A DNA stretch of 21,177 nucleotides from Thiopontia sp013349825 (lineage in GTDB: Bacteria; Pseudomonadota; Gammaproteobacteria; GCF-002020875). A program made the position numbers and the translations under genes. This document shows, piece after piece, positions 1 to 7,149 of this stretch; the stretch's first letter is position 1; every line of letters starts with the position of its first letter. Location of the stretch: contig CAXCCG010000048.1 in assembly GCA_963981015.1 (NCBI GenBank), forward strand, positions 1 to 21,177, in the 5' to 3' direction. The notes below the pieces were generated by a model. The model made no database searches. It saw only the letters and a list, made by a program, of their open reading frames with translations, and was not told the origin of the DNA.

Positions 1-615
1 GTGCAGGGGGTTGAAGCGATGAAGGAGATTGAACGGAGAAAGGGGTAACGATATGCCCATAAGCACTGTCGATGACTCAACTTGCTCAATTTTCCCGTAG
101 TGAGAAACAGCAAAAGATTTTTTTGTAATCACCTCCTCAATCAACTGGGAGAAAATAGTCTCTCCATAGAAACCATCTCCTCCCATCTTCTCTCCAATTT
201 CACTCTCCATTGGGCGCAGTGAAAAAATCAGCTCTCTGTCGGGATTAATCAAAAACAGATCTTCAATACCTTGTGAACTCAAGAGCCCCTGATACTCATT
301 TCGAAAACGTTTTTGCATGCCTTGATAAGAGGCTGACTTCAACCCACTCACCTCAAATGAGTCAAACAGATTTTCCGCAAATTCAAGAAGACCTGCATCC
401 TGAGAAACCTCTTCCATCCACTGTTTCTGCTCCGCAAACTGCGTCAAGATTCGCTCTTTTCTGAAATCAGCATGGTACTGCAGTCCATCCTTCACAGTAC
501 TCACAAGAATATCCTCTGCAAACAGGTAACTGATACCACTTGTGACTGCTATCGTCAGCAGTAGAAATATCGTACTACCTCTTAGGTAGTGAAAAAACAG
601 CGAACGTGTTTTCAC
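1..615 (-). CDS. Membrane-anchored sensor protein, N-terminal part (cut by window edge)
   Basis: An open frame of 205 codons runs without a stop from a GTG at 615 to the left edge, so the C-terminal part lies outside the window. The protein starts MKTRSLFFHYLRGS, has one strong hydrophobic segment at about residues 14-33 (IFLLLTIAVTSGISYLF), and then a long hydrophilic, probably periplasmic stretch with helical, charged character (about 40-120). A segment around residues 120-140 (GIEDLFLINPDRELIFSL) reads like the strand-turn-strand of a Cache/PAS-like extracytoplasmic sensor, as found in chemoreceptors, diguanylate cyclases and histidine kinases. The output domain is not visible, so the class cannot be assigned. 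The start is chosen because an in-frame TAA lies a short way upstream; a TTG five codons earlier is an alternative. No strong Shine-Dalgarno is seen. A good promoter lies upstream at 689-717. Confidence 0.7.
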   Translation of the reverse strand, partial: MKTRSLFFHYLRGSTIFLLLTIAVTSGISYLFAEDILVSTVKDGLQYHADFRKERILTQFAEQKQWMEEVSQDAGLLEFAENLFDSFEVSGLKSASYQGMQKRFRNEYQGLLSSQGIEDLFLINPDRELIFSLRPMESEIGEKMGGDGFYGETIFSQLIEEVITKKSFAVSHYGKIEQVESSTVLMGISLPLSPFNLLHRFNPLH

Positions 616-688
616 AACAACCCCCAATGTTGATTTAGCCTGACTCGAGTAAGCATCATATTCTTACAAGCCCCCATATCTTACCTTA

Positions 689-717
689 TTTATAGCTGTA
701 TACACAGACTTACTCAA
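689..717 (-). promoter_or_regulatory. Sigma70-type promoter for the sensor gene
   Basis: On the minus strand, a TTGAGT -35 box (712-717) and a TATAAA -10 box (689-694) are separated by exactly 17 bp. They match the consensus at 4 of 6 and 5 of 6 positions. Transcription would start near 682 and give a leader of about 67 nt before the GTG at 615. A TATGAT also occurs at 655-660, but without a recognisable -35. Confidence 0.5.
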
Positions 718-740
718 GGCATCCCTTACCAGGAGCTTGC

Positions 741-883
741 CCAAGAATAGAAGTCGTAGCGAGGGGAAGCTGATTTGAGACAGATTTAGCCATTATTTGA
801 GGCGAATCGCTCCACTATTCAACGAAAAAGATGGATAAACAGGGCCAAATTCAGCTCTTCCGCAGCAGGCTCTCTATTCTCGG
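741..883. repeat. Imperfect long palindrome A (MITE-like)
   Basis: The left arm (741-777) and the reverse complement of the right arm (845-883) align by eye over about 37 bp with only a few gaps and mismatches. Shared blocks are CAAAT/CAGCT, TCC and CTATTCT followed by GG. Weaker similarity continues inward toward the centre and slightly outward. No reading frame is supported inside. The element sits in the non-coding gap between the sensor gene and truD and directly abuts a second palindromic element. It could be a non-autonomous mobile repeat or a decayed transcription terminator. I cannot say which family it belongs to. Confidence 0.5.
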
Positions 884-895
884 ACAGGTACCAAA

Positions 896-1053
896 GGAAC
901 CTCTGAACAAGTCTGGGTAATTTGAATTACGTCCATAGCGTCCAAGATCAAGGCGAAGATCGCAGCCAATAGCAGGCTATTAGCAAGATTTTCAACGAAG
1001 ATATTGGGCGCTATGGGCGTTAGACATTTACACATGACTTATTCAGGGGTTCC
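896..1053. mobile_element. MITE-like palindromic element B
   Basis: The ends are near-perfect terminal inverted repeats: GGAACCTCTGAACAAGTC at 896-913, against the reverse complement of 1036-1053, which reads GGAACCCCTGAATAAGTC (2 mismatches in 18). The similarity extends inward (CCATAGCG blocks near 932 and 1011), so the whole 158 bp can fold into one long imperfect hairpin centred near the TAGCAGGCTA motif at about 975. There is no transposase or open frame, which fits a miniature inverted-repeat element mobilised in trans. The element touches the TAG stop of truD (1054-1056). No clear target-site duplication is seen. Other copies were looked for by eye in this window and not found. Confidence 0.65.
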
Positions 1054-2088
1054 CTAATACTTTACCAACTCTCGCAATACTACCGTGGCATAGCTTCCTG
1101 CAGGCAACCAGAAACAGAGTTGCAGCGTTCCCTTCTCCAACCAGCGCCAATCCACCTCTCTGGGCACCAAACGCAAAGCGCGCCGATCTTGCTCTAATCC
1201 TGCCTGCTCTAACCCTGAGCGCATCTCTTCAAGGTCTTGTGTAACCCAATGTTCCAGCCTGGAAACTTCACCACCACTCTCCAGCTTACCACGCCCCCAT
1301 AGAGGGCCCGTTGGATGGATATCATGCTCAGCGATACGACTCCAGATCTCTTCATCAATCTCATCTACCTGAAAACGGGCACGACTACCGTCCAGAGCAA
1401 AGAGATCACCCTGCAGTGGTTTATCCCAATTTTCCTGCTCTATACGGGCAGCACAAACCTGATTGAAGATTTCAGAACGTACTGCCGAGAGCAGTAACCC
1501 TCTTTCATGCCGGCCTCTGGGACGGTATGCTTTCTGAAACATTAACAACCCCTTCTCTACATTATCACCAACACGACCAAAGCGCTGCTCTCCAAAGTAG
1601 TTTGGAATGCCATGCGCTTTAATTTGCATCAACCGCTCTTCAATAGAAGCGACATCAGCTTCCACTTCACGCAGTATCAACTGAAAGCGGTTCCCTTTAA
1701 GAGCACCTCTGCGAATCTTACGGTTGTGAGGCTGTACCTGAAGCACTTTCAGCGACTGTCCTTCCTGCACCAAGGTCTCCAAATCTTGCCACTGTGGCTC
1801 CTCTCTGCCCCCCATATCGACTGAAAACCACTGTCGGGTAACTGCATAACGGTCTTTAAGGCCCGCCAACCCCACGTCACGCTTTTTAACACCAAGCAAC
1901 CGGGCAATTTGAGAGGCTACCCAGTCACTATTGAGATCACGTTTCTCAATCTCAACCATTCTGTGTTGACCCTCTCCTGAAGGTTCAAAGCCAAGATCTT
2001 CATTGACTCTGAAATCTTCGGGACAACTGCGTACCCTGGCATGGCTCACAGGGCCCCCATGTGCATAAGGGAGTTGATCAGTTGACAT
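1054..2088 (-). CDS. truD: tRNA pseudouridine(13) synthase TruD
   Basis: TruD converts uridine 13 of tRNA(Glu) to pseudouridine in the cytoplasm. The family signature GLKDR is present with the catalytic aspartate at residue 79 (GLKDRYAVTRQ), and a second conserved block, NYFGEQRFG, follows in the TRUD domain. From the chosen start the protein has 344 residues, close to the 349 of E. coli. A longer frame opens at 2124, but the ATG at 2088 (MSTDQLPYAHGG) is preferred. It has GGAG about 8 nt upstream and limits the overlap with ispF to 11 nt, whereas the upstream ATG has neither advantage. truD is the last gene of the ftsB-ispD-ispF-truD unit. Its TAG stop lies right against a MITE-like palindrome, and the usual downstream neighbour surE is absent. 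Confidence 0.95.
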   Translation of the reverse strand: MSTDQLPYAHGGPVSHARVRSCPEDFRVNEDLGFEPSGEGQHRMVEIEKRDLNSDWVASQIARLLGVKKRDVGLAGLKDRYAVTRQWFSVDMGGREEPQWQDLETLVQEGQSLKVLQVQPHNRKIRRGALKGNRFQLILREVEADVASIEERLMQIKAHGIPNYFGEQRFGRVGDNVEKGLLMFQKAYRPRGRHERGLLLSAVRSEIFNQVCAARIEQENWDKPLQGDLFALDGSRARFQVDEIDEEIWSRIAEHDIHPTGPLWGRGKLESGGEVSRLEHWVTQDLEEMRSGLEQAGLEQDRRALRLVPREVDWRWLEKGTLQLCFWLPAGSYATVVLRELVKY

Positions 2089-2560
2089 CAGTTCGCTCCA
2101 ACAGCACAACAGCGTGGACGGCAACCCCTTGCTCCTGCCCTATAAAGCCAAGCCGCTCTGTAGTGGTTGCCTTAACACTGACCTGCCGAATATCCGACCG
2201 CATATCTTCACTCAAGAGTTTACGCATCGATAAGATGTGGTCAGCCAGTTTTGGTGCTTGTGCCACAATAGTGAGGTCCACATTGCCGACTCGATAGCCT
2301 TCAGCCTCGATCCGCTGCACCACCTCTCTCAAGAAAAGACGGCTATCCATATCCTTGTACTGCTGATCCTGATCAGAGAAGAGCTGCCCAATATCCCCCA
2401 GCGCCAGCGCCCCCAGCAACGCATCACAAAGCGCATGGATGGCCACATCTCCATCTGAGTGTGCCTTGAAACTATAGCAGTGAGGAATCTTTACACCACA
2501 GAGCATCAGATAATTTCCTGCCTCGAAGGCATGTACGTCAAATCCATGGCCAATCCTCAT
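2078..2560 (-). CDS. ispF: 2-C-methyl-D-erythritol 2,4-cyclodiphosphate synthase
   Basis: IspF cyclises CDP-methylerythritol 2-phosphate to MEcPP, releasing CMP, in the non-mevalonate isoprenoid pathway; the family works as a homotrimer with a divalent metal. At 160 aa the protein has the normal length. The start MRIGHGFDVH carries metal ligands Asp8 and His10, and His42 lies in the nearby HSDGDVAIHALCDALLGA block. The ATG shares an ATGA overlap with the ispD stop, indicating translational coupling between two enzymes of the same pathway. Its own stop lies inside the truD start region. Nothing unusual was seen. Confidence 0.97.
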   Translation of the reverse strand: MRIGHGFDVHAFEAGNYLMLCGVKIPHCYSFKAHSDGDVAIHALCDALLGALALGDIGQLFSDQDQQYKDMDSRLFLREVVQRIEAEGYRVGNVDLTIVAQAPKLADHILSMRKLLSEDMRSDIRQVSVKATTTERLGFIGQEQGVAVHAVVLLERTDVN

Positions 2561-3252
2561 CTCTCTTCTAACTCCCTGAGAATTATCTCTTCTGCAAGCA
2601 ACAGATCTCCCGGATGTGTCACTTTAATATTTGTCACCGCCCCCTCAATCAAACATGGCTGTAGCTTCAGGTATTCAACCGCCTCAGCATCATCAGTTAC
2701 GGCTACACCATCGGCCTTAATCTGCTCCAGTGCAGCACGCAACACCCCTAAACGAAACATCTGTGGTGTTAATGCTCGCCACAATACTGACCGGTCTACA
2801 GTCTCTGCAATCTTCTGTTTTGCATCTGCCCGCTTAATCGTGTCGGATACTGGTGCCGCCAAAATCCCGCCAACGGCATCCTCTTGAAGTGATTCAATCA
2901 AGCTCTGCAGGTCTGCTGCTCTCAAACAGGGGCGCGCCGCATCATGAACCAGCACCCAGTCCTGATCATCCGCAGTACCACTCAACCACTGCAATGCATT
3001 ACACACTGAATCGGAGCGCTCTGCCCCCCCCTCAACACGATGAATTCGATCACCTGCACTCCACTGCAGATGGGGCCACCAACCATCTTCTGCTGCAACC
3101 GCAACCACCACACCCCGGATATTCTGGTTAGAGAGGAGCCGTTCAATACTGTGTTGTATGACCGTTTTACCGGCTAAAGGGAGGTACTGTTTGGGACGAT
3201 CCGCCCTCATGCGTAATCCACTACCTGCAGCAGGGACAACTGCCCAGATCAT
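2557..3252 (-). CDS. ispD: 2-C-methyl-D-erythritol 4-phosphate cytidylyltransferase
   Basis: IspD joins CTP and methylerythritol 4-phosphate to give CDP-ME, two steps before IspF in the same pathway. The nucleotide-binding N-terminus is clear: PAAGSGLRM at residues 7-15, followed by the RPKQY motif with Lys21. The central VHDAARPC block is also intact. Length is 231 aa, as expected. The ATG overlaps the ftsB stop by an ATGA (3249-3252), and the stop overlaps ispF in the same way, so ftsB, ispD and ispF are probably translated in a coupled series. This is the common gammaproteobacterial order. Confidence 0.97.
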   Translation of the reverse strand: MIWAVVPAAGSGLRMRADRPKQYLPLAGKTVIQHSIERLLSNQNIRGVVVAVAAEDGWWPHLQWSAGDRIHRVEGGAERSDSVCNALQWLSGTADDQDWVLVHDAARPCLRAADLQSLIESLQEDAVGGILAAPVSDTIKRADAKQKIAETVDRSVLWRALTPQMFRLGVLRAALEQIKADGVAVTDDAEAVEYLKLQPCLIEGAVTNIKVTHPGDLLLAEEIILRELEER

Positions 3253-3614
3253 TGCCCCACCTGGTCACATTGACCCTGCTTTGCTTGAGTCGATGCAGGC
3301 ATCTTTCCATCCACCATCGTCACCACATAGAGTTCCCCCTGTTTCACCATACCCAGATCACTTCGTGCCCGCTCTTCCAGGGCTTCAATACCCCCTTTCA
3401 GATCGACCACTTCTGCCCGGAGTTCCCGGTTACAGAGATCAAGACGCTGATTGAGATCAACCTGATTAATAATATCCTCTTCCATCTTCCAAAGGTGGGG
3501 AACCCCCTTGGGAGATAGCCAAAGTTTGTATTGCAGCAGCGCGAGTAGCAAGAGTATGACAATAATCCAGAACCGACTCCTGATCTCCACAAGTTGAGCA
3601 AGCTGTTGCAACAT
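3249..3614 (-). CDS. ftsB: Cell division protein FtsB
   Basis: FtsB is a small bitopic inner-membrane protein that forms the FtsQLB complex at the division site. The sequence shows a short cytoplasmic start, a single membrane segment at about residues 15-30 (FWIIVILLLLALLQYKLW), then a periplasmic coiled-coil region (about 44-80) and the conserved GGIEALEERARSDLGM stretch near residues 74-89. It has 121 aa, slightly longer than the roughly 103 of E. coli, because of a Gln/Lys-rich tail. It lies 28 nt downstream of eno and overlaps ispD by 4 nt. The Shine-Dalgarno before the ATG is weak, so the exact start is a little uncertain. Confidence 0.93.
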   Translation of the reverse strand: MLQQLAQLVEIRSRFWIIVILLLLALLQYKLWLSPKGVPHLWKMEEDIINQVDLNQRLDLCNRELRAEVVDLKGGIEALEERARSDLGMVKQGELYVVTMVDGKMPASTQAKQGQCDQVGQ

Positions 3615-3642
3615 CGTCAGGGGTTGCCGAAGAGAAAAGAAA

Positions 3643-4938
3643 CTATCCGTTCAAATGCGGCAAATTATAGAAAGCAGAAAGCCCTGCATACTGTGCATCA
3701 CCACCCAACTGCTCTTCAATGCGGATCAATTGATTGTATTTGGCAATACGGTCAGACCGAGAGAGAGAGCCGGTCTTGATCTGGCCCGCACTGGTTGCCA
3801 CGGCAAGATCTGCAATCGTCACATCCTCCGTTTCGCCACTACGGTGAGAGACAACTGCCGTATAACCCGCATCTTTCGCCATCTGAATCGCTGCCAGGGT
3901 CTCAGTCAAAGTGCCTATTTGATTCACCTTGATGAGAATCGAGTTACCGATTGATTTATCAATCCCCTCTTGCAGAATTTTGGTGTTGGTCACAAACAGA
4001 TCATCCCCCACCAGCTGCACCTTACGACCCAGACGTTCAGTCAACTGTTTCCAGCCATCCCAATCTCCCTCATCCAGACCATCTTCAATGGTTAGAATGG
4101 GGTATTGATCAACCCAGCTCTCCAGAACATCAATCATGCCGGTCGAGTCCAACACCTTGCCTTCCGAGGCCAGGTTATAGTTTCCATCTTGGTAAAACTC
4201 AGAACTTGCTGCATCCAGCCCCAGGTACATCTCACTCCCCGCCTTGAATCCCGCCTTCTCAATGGCCTCCAGAATCACCTCAATGGCAGCCTCGTTCGAA
4301 GAGAGATTGGGGGCAAAACCACCTTCATCACCAACGGCTGTATTCATCTTCTGTGCAGATAACACACTCTTCAGCGCATGAAACACCTCAGCACCATAAC
4401 GTACTGCCTCGGTTACAGAGTCCGCACCGACAGGCAGAATCATAAATTCTTGCAGGTCGATGCTATTGTCTGCATGTTCACCACCATTGATGATATTCAT
4501 CATCGGTACCGGCATCTTGTAAGGACCATTTGGCGTCAGATAACGGTAGAGCGGCACCTGCTGCTCATTGGCTGCAGCATGAGCACTTGCCATAGAGACC
4601 GCCAACAGCGCATTGGCTCCGAGACGCCCTTTGTTCTCTGTGCCATCCAGCTCAATCATATTCTGGTCAATCTCTGTCTGAGCAGTCACCTCTTTACCCT
4701 TAAGTGCTGCATTGATTTCACCATTCACATTGGCAACTGCTTTCAGTACCCCCTTCCCCCCATACCGACTTTTATCTTCATCTCTCAGTTCAACAGCTTC
4801 GCGCGAACCTGTCGATGCGCCTGAAGGGACTGCCGCCCGCCCCATTGCACCCGATGCAACGGTTACATCCACCTCAACCGTTGGATTTCCTCGGGAATCA
4901 ATTATTTGACGAGCAACGATTTGGCTAATTTCAGACAT
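3643..4938 (-). CDS. eno: Enolase
   Basis: Enolase interconverts 2-phosphoglycerate and phosphoenolpyruvate in glycolysis; in many bacteria it also sits in the RNA degradosome. At 431 aa it has the family length. Conserved elements are the substrate loop VPSGASTG (residues 37-44), the GDEGG motif with catalytic Glu205, Mg-binding LDA (241-243), IEDGL (284-288) and GDD (311-313), catalytic Lys337 in ILIKVNQ, and SHRSGETED (365-373). A strong AGGAG lies 9 nt before the ATG. eno is normally downstream of kdsA or pyrG in one transcript, but here an opposite-strand gene separates them. An extended -10 promoter just upstream (5003-5011) probably drives eno-ftsB-ispD-ispF-truD. Confidence 0.98.
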   Translation of the reverse strand: MSEISQIVARQIIDSRGNPTVEVDVTVASGAMGRAAVPSGASTGSREAVELRDEDKSRYGGKGVLKAVANVNGEINAALKGKEVTAQTEIDQNMIELDGTENKGRLGANALLAVSMASAHAAANEQQVPLYRYLTPNGPYKMPVPMMNIINGGEHADNSIDLQEFMILPVGADSVTEAVRYGAEVFHALKSVLSAQKMNTAVGDEGGFAPNLSSNEAAIEVILEAIEKAGFKAGSEMYLGLDAASSEFYQDGNYNLASEGKVLDSTGMIDVLESWVDQYPILTIEDGLDEGDWDGWKQLTERLGRKVQLVGDDLFVTNTKILQEGIDKSIGNSILIKVNQIGTLTETLAAIQMAKDAGYTAVVSHRSGETEDVTIADLAVATSAGQIKTGSLSRSDRIAKYNQLIRIEEQLGGDAQYAGLSAFYNLPHLNG

Positions 4939-5002
4939 GGTTGAGTACTCCTAAGCTTTCTTATCTATTTGATTATTGGTGGTTACTATTTTCTTGCGGC
5001 AA

Positions 5003-5011
5003 ATTATACCA
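5003..5011 (-). promoter_or_regulatory. Extended -10 promoter of eno
   Basis: On the minus strand the sequence TGGTATAAT occurs: a perfect TATAAT (5003-5008) preceded by the TGn extension. No good -35 box lies 16-18 bp upstream, which is typical of extended -10 promoters. Transcription would start near 4997, giving a leader of about 58 nt before the eno ATG. No equally good plus-strand promoter for the divergent flavoprotein gene was found in this 167-bp gap. Confidence 0.55.
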
Positions 5012-5105
5012 GAGACTCCCCCCTCTTCTGCCCGCTGAATTATGAAACTCTTCAACTCCACCGTTACAATTGACCACATCTTTTCATACTCGCTCACAAT
5101 CAACA

Positions 5106-6296
5106 ATGACTTCCTCTTCTTCTCAAGCCGATGTACTTATCATCGGCGCCAGTGCCTCAGGGCTGATGTGCGCCATCCATGCAGGTCAACGTGGACGTAA
5201 GGTAATCCTTCTTGATCACGCAGAAAAAGCGGGGAAGAAGATTCTGATTGCAGGTGGTGGGCGCTGCAATTTCACCAACACCGAGGTCAGTGCAGAAAAC
5301 TACCTCTCACACAACATCCATTTCTGCAAGTCTGCACTCAGTCGTTTCACACAGTGGGATTTTATTGCGATGGTGGAGGCATATCAGATCCCTTATCATC
5401 AGCGTAACCATGGTCAACTGTTCTGTGACAAGAGCGCACGCGATATTCTGATGATGTTGTTGGAAGAGTGCCGCAAGGTCGGGATCGAACTGTCCCTCAA
5501 CACAGATATTGAAACGGTCAAGAAAACAGATGGTATATTCACGGTTACGACACCAGCGATAAGCTACCAAAGCGAATCACTGGTGGTTGCAACTGGAGGC
5601 CTGTCCATTCCAAAGATGGGCGCAACACCATTCGGTTATCAAGTTGCCTCACAATTTCACCACCATATCTGGCCCACTACAGCAGGTCTGGTTCCATTAA
5701 CTCTACACCAGACAGAAAAGGCGCGTTTTGGGACCCTCTCCGGCATTGCCGTAGAGGCCGTTGTGAGCAACAGTCGCAACCAGTTTAGAGAGAAGCTGCT
5801 CTTTACTCACCGAGGACTCAGTGGCCCAGCAATCCTTCAGATCTCCTCCTACTGGAGACCGGGAGAGTCTATACAGATTAACCTACTACCGGATCTGGAG
5901 TTCATCGAATATATCCATAAACAGCAGTTAGAACATCCCAACAGCCAACTCAAAAACGTAATCAATAAATTACTACCTAAACGGCTGGTCGCTCTGCTGC
6001 TTGATGAGTCATTAGCAGAAACGCCTCTGCATTCACTTGTACAACAGCAGGTCGAACAGGTCACATCACAGTTTCAGCAGTGGTCGATTCAGCCCAACGG
6101 CACCGAAGGCTATCGAACTGCCGAAGTGACCCTGGGAGGTGTAGATTGCAATGAACTCTCATCTAAAACAATGGAGTCCAAAAAAGAGGATGGACTCTAC
6201 TTTATTGGAGAGGTGGTTGACGTAACGGGATGGCTCGGCGGCTATAATCTGCAATGGGCCTGGTCATCCGGATGGTGTGCTGGTCAGGTAGTCTAG
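5106..6296 (+). CDS. HI0933/YhiN-family FAD-dependent oxidoreductase
   Basis: This is a flavoprotein of the HI0933 (YhiN, BaiN-like) family; members bind FAD, but the physiological substrate is generally unknown. The N-terminus has the dinucleotide-binding pattern DVLIIGASASGLMCAIHAG (about residues 9-27) and the family hallmark GGGRCNFTN at 50-58. The conserved FAD-contacting C-terminal segment (GEVVDVTGWLGGYN) is also present. From the ATG at 5106 it has 396 aa, the usual family length. A TTG at 5070 would add 12 polar residues; neither start has a visible Shine-Dalgarno, and the ATG fits the family better. The gene is plus-strand, wedged between minus-strand kdsA and eno, and its stop is only 8 nt from the kdsA stop. 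Its presence in this block suggests insertion into an ancestral operon. Confidence 0.9.
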   Translation: MTSSSSQADVLIIGASASGLMCAIHAGQRGRKVILLDHAEKAGKKILIAGGGRCNFTNTEVSAENYLSHNIHFCKSALSRFTQWDFIAMVEAYQIPYHQRNHGQLFCDKSARDILMMLLEECRKVGIELSLNTDIETVKKTDGIFTVTTPAISYQSESLVVATGGLSIPKMGATPFGYQVASQFHHHIWPTTAGLVPLTLHQTEKARFGTLSGIAVEAVVSNSRNQFREKLLFTHRGLSGPAILQISSYWRPGESIQINLLPDLEFIEYIHKQQLEHPNSQLKNVINKLLPKRLVALLLDESLAETPLHSLVQQQVEQVTSQFQQWSIQPNGTEGYRTAEVTLGGVDCNELSSKTMESKKEDGLYFIGEVVDVTGWLGGYNLQWAWSSGWCAGQVV

Positions 6297-6308
6297 TACC
6301 AGTACTAG
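6293..6308. repeat. Perfect 7-bp-arm palindrome holding both convergent stop codons
   Basis: CTAGTAC and GTACTAG arms flank a 2-nt centre. The plus-strand TAG (6294-6296) of the flavoprotein and the minus-strand TAG (6305-6307) of kdsA each lie inside one arm. There is no T-tract on either side, so it is not a standard intrinsic terminator. Confidence 0.6.
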
Positions 6309-7144
6309 TCCATCAATTCTGTTTCAGCAAACCCGGTACGCTTCACGGCTTGGTCAATCTCAATCAATGTCTCCAGCAGTGCTCTCATTTTATCCAATGG
6401 CCACGCATTAGGGCCATCACAGAGCGCCTTGTCCGGCTCAGGATGCGTCTCCATAAACAGTCCGGAGACTCCCGCCGCCACCGCTGCACGTGCCAATACC
6501 GGGACAAACTCGCGCTGACCACCAGAACTACCCCCTTGTCCACCGGGAAGTTGTACCGAATGGGTACCATCAAACACCACTGGGCAGCCGGTGTCACGCA
6601 TCACAGCAAGAGAACGCATATCTGTAACCAGATTGTTATAGCCGAAACTGGCACCACGCTCACAGCTCATAACCTGCTGATTACCGGTCGCCTTTGCTTT
6701 ATCGGTAACATTCTTCATATCCCACGGCGAGAGAAATTGTCCTTTCTTGATGTTGACTGGCAGACCTTGTCTGGCAACATTTTGAATAAAGTTGGTCTGG
6801 CGACATAGAAATGCAGGGGTCTGTAACACATCGACCACTGCACTCACCTCATTCAGTGGAGTATCTTCATGTACATCGGTTACTACCGGCACACCGATCT
6901 CTGACTTCACCAGGGAGAGGATACGCAACCCCTCTTCCATACCGGGACCACGATAACTATCCATCGAGGTACGATTGGCCTTATCGAAAGAGGATTTGTA
7001 GATAAAAGGGATACCCAGCTCATCCGTAACCTCTTTCAAGTGACCTGCACTATCAATAGCCAACTGTTCGCTCTCAATAACACAGGGGCCTGCAAGCAAG
7101 AATAGCGGTTGATCCAGACCTATTTCAAATCCACAAAGCTGCAT
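6305..7144 (-). CDS. kdsA: 3-deoxy-8-phosphooctulonate (Kdo-8-P) synthase, metal-dependent type
   Basis: KdsA condenses phosphoenolpyruvate with arabinose 5-phosphate to make Kdo-8-phosphate for the LPS inner core. It has 279 aa. Visible motifs are AGPCVIES (18-25), KSSFDKANRTS (50-60), YRGPGMEEG, SCERGASFGY, DGTHSVQ, and the METHPEPDKALCDGPN block near the end. E. coli KdsA has Asn in the first motif (GGMNVLES). Here that position is Cys21, the metal-ligand cysteine of class II enzymes such as Aquifex KdsA, and the His of DGTHS plus the Glu and Asp of the last block complete the metal set. So it is predicted to need a divalent metal. The ATG lies 5 nt after the pyrG stop, with an AAGGA ribosome site inside the end of pyrG. 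Confidence 0.96.
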   Translation of the reverse strand: MQLCGFEIGLDQPLFLLAGPCVIESEQLAIDSAGHLKEVTDELGIPFIYKSSFDKANRTSMDSYRGPGMEEGLRILSLVKSEIGVPVVTDVHEDTPLNEVSAVVDVLQTPAFLCRQTNFIQNVARQGLPVNIKKGQFLSPWDMKNVTDKAKATGNQQVMSCERGASFGYNNLVTDMRSLAVMRDTGCPVVFDGTHSVQLPGGQGGSSGGQREFVPVLARAAVAAGVSGLFMETHPEPDKALCDGPNAWPLDKMRALLETLIEIDQAVKRTGFAETELMD

Positions 7145-7149
7145 ATGTC

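Noticed and set aside
2089..2124. Upstream ATG for truD
   Set aside because: It lengthens the overlap with ispF to 47 nt and adds 12 residues outside the family N-terminus; the ATG at 2088 has the better ribosome site.
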